Positions 61,151 to 63,036 of a stretch of DNA of 63,036 nt are shown one piece after another. A program made the position numbers and the translations under genes. A model generated the notes under the pieces. The model was given only the letters and a program-made list of their open reading frames with translations, ran no database searches and was not told the origin of the DNA. Every line of letters starts with the position of its first letter. Within the stretch, counting starts at the first letter, position 1. The DNA is from Kordia sp964351775 (GTDB lineage: Bacteria > Bacteroidota > Bacteroidia > Flavobacteriales > Flavobacteriaceae): contig CAYGPQ010000007.1 of NCBI GenBank assembly GCA_964351775.1, positions 1 to 63,036 on the forward strand. Reading direction: 5' to 3'.

Positions 61151-61942
61151 TTATTCTTTTGTTGGTTTTTTGAGTTGAAACTGATACAATACAATTCCGT
61201 CGTAAATATACAAGATATCATCGTGAAGCGAAAACTGTTTTATAGCAATTCTGTCAGATGGTACATTTATAAGATAAACGTCTTCACTATTGGTAAAATA
61301 AAGCTGTTTGTCCTTTAAAAAAATAACATCGGTATTATTCATAGAAAAATCGGTAACGCCTTGTAATTCTTGTTGCGACAATAAACTTCCATAGATATTA
61401 TAGGTGTATAACGTAGTTTCTGAAAGCACTCTACAATAATTGTAATTACTTTTGATGGTGACCACTTTTTCTGAAATTGGAAGATTTTGAACAGGCGTTT
61501 TTTCCTGAACGTAATTAAACACTTCCAATTGTTGTGTATTGGTGTCAAAAATCCACAAATTTCGATCGTTTGCTGTGGTGGCTGCTGCCAGATTTTTGAA
61601 TTCGCTTGTAACATTAAAATCAATACGTTTGATTTCATTTAGGGTATTATCGAGAATAATTACGGTATTGAAGTCTTCGTAAAAAAGGGTGATTTTCAGC
61701 GGATTCAGAATATCTACGGAAGTAATATCGCCCATTTGAAAATTAGTGTATTGCCATGATTTCTTATCTTGTTTCTTGATCAAAATATTATCTTTAATCG
61801 TGTATGAAGCGCCAAAATTATCCATGGCTACAAATCGATCTACCGACAAGCTATCTTGTTGTTGCAAGGTTGCTGAAATTGTTTTTTGCCCGTAAACCGA
61901 AACAGTACAACACAGTAAAAAATAAAGAATCATAGATTTCAT
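61151..61942 (-). CDS. Secreted beta-propeller-like hypothetical protein
   Basis: The 263-residue protein from the ATG at 61942 has a signal peptide (MKSMILYFLLCCTVSVYGQ). Repeated beta-rich segments (DNLWIFDT-like, LYFTNSEDVYLINV, LYIYDGIVLYQF) suggest a propeller. I do not recognise the family. The next gene downstream is the deoxynucleoside kinase, 76 nt away. Confidence 0.6.
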   Translation of the reverse strand: MKSMILYFLLCCTVSVYGQKTISATLQQQDSLSVDRFVAMDNFGASYTIKDNILIKKQDKKSWQYTNFQMGDITSVDILNPLKITLFYEDFNTVIILDNTLNEIKRIDFNVTSEFKNLAAATTANDRNLWIFDTNTQQLEVFNYVQEKTPVQNLPISEKVVTIKSNYNYCRVLSETTLYTYNIYGSLLSQQELQGVTDFSMNNTDVIFLKDKQLYFTNSEDVYLINVPSDRIAIKQFSLHDDILYIYDGIVLYQFQLKKPTKE

Positions 61943-62131
61943 GGGGAACAAATTACAAAAAATGAACCAAAATTGAGGCAACTATTTTTTTAATGTAACA
62001 ATGTGTGAATGTAACAGTGTATCAATGTATCAATTTGAAAATTTTGCAATGAGATAATTTGAAAATGAGCTGATTTTGAAAGTTTAGGATATTTCGATAG
62101 TGCTGCTTCCCGATGTGTATTGTGTTTAATA

Positions 62132-62902
62132 CTATTCTTCTAATTCCTTTAAATACACTTGTCTCACTTTTTTAAATAAATCAGAAGAGTAGACAAAATC
62201 GGTTACGGCTACATTATCGGTTTTAAAGATTTCTTTGTTCGTACCTTCCCAAGCTTTGACACCATTTTTTAAGAATACAATTTTTTCGCCAATTTCCATC
62301 ACAGAATTCATATCGTGTGTGTTTACAACCGTTGTAATGTTGTATTCGTCTGTAATTTCTTGAATCAAATTGTCAATAACAATGGCCGTTTTTGGATCGA
62401 GTCCAGAATTGGGTTCATCACAAAACAAATATTTTGGATTCATAACTATGGCTCTGGCAATGGCGACACGTTTTTGCATTCCTCCAGAAGTTTCGGCTGG
62501 ATATTTATGATGCGCATCAATTAAATCCACACGTTTCAATACAAAATCTACCCGATCTTGCATTTCACTCAAAGGTTGATTGGAAAACATACGCAACGGA
62601 AACATTACATTTTCAGAAACCGTCATAGAATCGAACAAAGCACTTCCTTGGAACACCATTCCAATTTCTGTTCGGAGTTCTCTTTTTTCTTCGGTTGAAA
62701 GCGTATTATAATCTCTTCCGTCAAATATAATAGCACCTTCTTCTGGCGTAAATAAACCTAATAGCGATTTTAAAAACACGGTTTTTCCGGAACCACTTTG
62801 ACCTATAATCAAGTTGGTTTTTCCTTTCTCGAAGGTGGTCGAAATTCCTTTTAAAATTTCAACACCATCAAAAGATTTTTTTATGTTTTGTACTTCGATC
62901 AT
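62132..62902 (-). CDS. ABC transporter ATP-binding protein, MlaF-like
   Basis: The 256-residue protein has Walker A (GQSGSGKT), the signature (SGGMQKR), Walker B (YLFCDEPNSGLDP) and a His switch (NTHDMNSV). The sequence and the permease partner place it with MlaF, which drives phospholipid transport between the membranes. The start at 62902 overlaps the permease stop by one base; the longer frame to 62962 runs into the permease gene. Confidence 0.9.
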   Translation of the reverse strand: MIEVQNIKKSFDGVEILKGISTTFEKGKTNLIIGQSGSGKTVFLKSLLGLFTPEEGAIIFDGRDYNTLSTEEKRELRTEIGMVFQGSALFDSMTVSENVMFPLRMFSNQPLSEMQDRVDFVLKRVDLIDAHHKYPAETSGGMQKRVAIARAIVMNPKYLFCDEPNSGLDPKTAIVIDNLIQEITDEYNITTVVNTHDMNSVMEIGEKIVFLKNGVKAWEGTNKEIFKTDNVAVTDFVYSSDLFKKVRQVYLKELEE

Positions 62903-63036
62903 TAGGTCAGTAATAATTGCGTGATGAGGTAATTTATCAAAATAATAATAACACTCGTCCAAACGAACGAAGTTGTACTAGCTTTTCCAACTTCCAATGC
63001 GCCACCTTTCATATAATATCCATAAAAAGAAGGGAT
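62902..63036 (-). CDS. MlaE-like ABC permease, C-terminal part (runs off the window)
   Basis: The last 44 residues of a permease are present (GYYMKGGALEVGKAST, then a hydrophobic segment ending LITQLLL), matching the C-terminus of MlaE-family proteins. The gene continues past the right edge. It overlaps the ATPase gene by one base. Confidence 0.85.
   Translation of the reverse strand: MPSFYGYYMKGGALEVGKASTTSFVWTSVIIILINYLITQLLLT

Overview
The window is AT-rich and shows the marks of Bacteroidetes, family Flavobacteriaceae. The promoter -7 element is TAnnTTTG, Shine-Dalgarno sequences are scarce, two secreted proteins carry type IX secretion (T9SS) sorting tails, and families such as DUF3667, DUF4230, DUF4407 and DUF5686 are present. 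Several small Cys-rich peptides with a MKK..L.L.K.SIS.L..GG leader resemble the orphan lanthipeptide-type precursors I associate with Kordia and its relatives. This placement is by recognition, not by a search. There is no rRNA operon, insertion sequence, prophage or CRISPR array, and one tRNA-Leu(UAG).

Layout. 1-3.6 kb: a BlaI/M56 signalling operon with TonB_C-like proteins and three copies of an inverted-repeat operator. 3.7-10 kb: a BI-1 membrane protein, a RES/Xre toxin-antitoxin pair, a glycosyltransferase with a flippase-like partner, ruvC and an LRR lipoprotein. 10-16 kb: DUF3667, hemW, a cyclase, two tandem repressor-like genes, DUF4230 and small proteins. 16.2-19.9 kb: a phosphorelay cluster (receiver protein, PAS/GAF histidine kinase, Hpt, LytTR regulator). 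20-25.7 kb: DUF4407, a second M56/BlaI pair with a different operator, and an M20 dipeptidase. 25.8-30.6 kb: tRNA-Leu, a tandem pair of S74 tail-fibre-domain T9SS proteins and three precursor peptides. 30.6-38.5 kb: an LEA-like lipoprotein, Kdo transferase, a DegT aminotransferase, galE, an amidohydrolase, two more precursor peptides, lspA and fabD. 38.5-49 kb: a housekeeping block with a membrane-anchored DHFR, TonB_C-like proteins, thyA, a nucleoside transporter, a bifunctional nuclease, etfAB and pdhB. 49-54 kb: a DUF5686 outer-membrane protein, a precursor peptide and a TPR/AraC membrane regulator. 54.3-57.3 kb: soluble and membrane pyrophosphatases. 57.5-63 kb: a degenerate M48-like protein, a seventh precursor peptide, a deoxynucleoside kinase, and the start of an MlaFE-type ABC transporter that runs off the right edge.

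How the genes may work together. The strongest unexplained pattern is a 15-bp inverted repeat, TAyGG-N5-CCGTA. It lies 53-57 nt upstream of the start codons of four GG-leader precursor peptides (one copy degenerate) and of both T9SS-sorted S74 proteins, on both strands and across about 11 kb. This looks like a shared regulon joining cell-surface proteins to exported Cys-rich peptides. A further precursor lies just downstream of a membrane TPR/AraC regulator and is flanked by an 18-bp exact repeat. No modification or export enzyme for the peptides is in the window.
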